A DNA stretch of 58,783 nt from Thermoplasmata archaeon (lineage in GTDB: Archaea > Thermoplasmatota > Thermoplasmata > Thermoplasmatales > Thermoplasmataceae), in NCBI GenBank assembly GCA_021794355.1, contig JAJYRA010000016.1, positions 1-58,783 on the forward strand, read 5' to 3'. The translations under genes and the position numbers were made by a program. Under the pieces are notes generated by a model. It searched no databases and had not been told where the DNA came from. It saw nothing but the letters and a program-made list of their open reading frames with translations. Shown one piece after another: positions 55,995-58,783 of this stretch; position 1 is the first letter of the stretch; each line of letters begins with the position of its first letter.

Positions 55995-58783
<2,789 letters not shown>

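Overview
The window reads as chromosomal DNA of a heterotrophic, acid-adapted archaeon of the Thermoplasmatales type. Supporting signs are TATA boxes 20-30 nt ahead of apparently leaderless start codons, an archaeal-type 23S rRNA gene with no 16S, 5S or tRNA seen beside it, archaeal forms of TrpS, NcsA, Mtq2-like methyltransferase and CysH/Sat, a PduO-type cobalamin adenosyltransferase, and two sedolisin (S53) proteases, a family active at low pH. The genus cannot be fixed from this view.

Layout. 1-291 is the start of a TnpB gene cut by the window edge. 438-14498 is a surface and secretion island: ABC-2 exporter parts, a beta-propeller surface protein, a giant membrane-anchored sedolisin, a methyltransferase and a small anchored secreted protein. 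14824-20227 holds a frame-broken DUF981-like membrane protein, a secreted protein, an APC amino-acid permease and two peptide-type ABC ATPases; permease and ATPases share a palindromic upstream motif. 20284-25685 (minus) is a near-continuous operon: EtfD-like membrane Fe-S oxidoreductase, micro-ORF, ornithine-cyclodeaminase-family enzyme, trpS, ncsA. 25769-31141 is mixed: mtq2-like methyltransferase, a winged-helix regulator, a shrunken cbiA remnant, ilvE, an M48 protease and a NicO-like membrane protein. 31339-37361 holds acs, sat-cysH, a ComA-winged-helix fusion and a methyltransferase. 37863-40697 is a second secreted sedolisin. 40993-46099 is a fatty-acid oxidation block (etfBA diverging from thiolase and two overlapping acyl-CoA dehydrogenases). 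46540-47073 is a cobalamin adenosyltransferase. 47098-54170 (minus) is a complete GlgE-pathway operon, glgB-glgE-treS-mak. 54976-55860 is an Mrp ATPase, and the rest is 23S rRNA on the minus strand.

How it fits together. The acyl-CoA dehydrogenases would pass electrons to EtfAB, and the EtfD-like protein could hand them to the quinone pool; thiolase and Acs complete acetyl-CoA metabolism. CysH and Sat make sulfite from sulfate, and ComA uses sulfite. The glg operon makes and branches alpha-glucan through trehalose and maltose-1-phosphate. Sedolisins, the amino-acid permease and the peptide-type ATPases point to growth on external protein.

The most unusual signals are: (1) a related leader module in front of two unrelated overlapping operons (glgB... 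and cyclodeaminase-trpS-ncsA). It has a folded RNA at its 5' end and a conserved micro-ORF of 36-37 codons whose stop overlaps the start of the first enzyme gene. (2) Two copies of a 154-bp MITE, each with its own 8-bp target duplication. (3) A palindrome shared by the permease and the ABC ATPases. (4) A ComA enzyme fused to a DNA-binding domain beside sulfate-reduction genes. (5) A cbiA remnant deleted from both sides into 82 codons.
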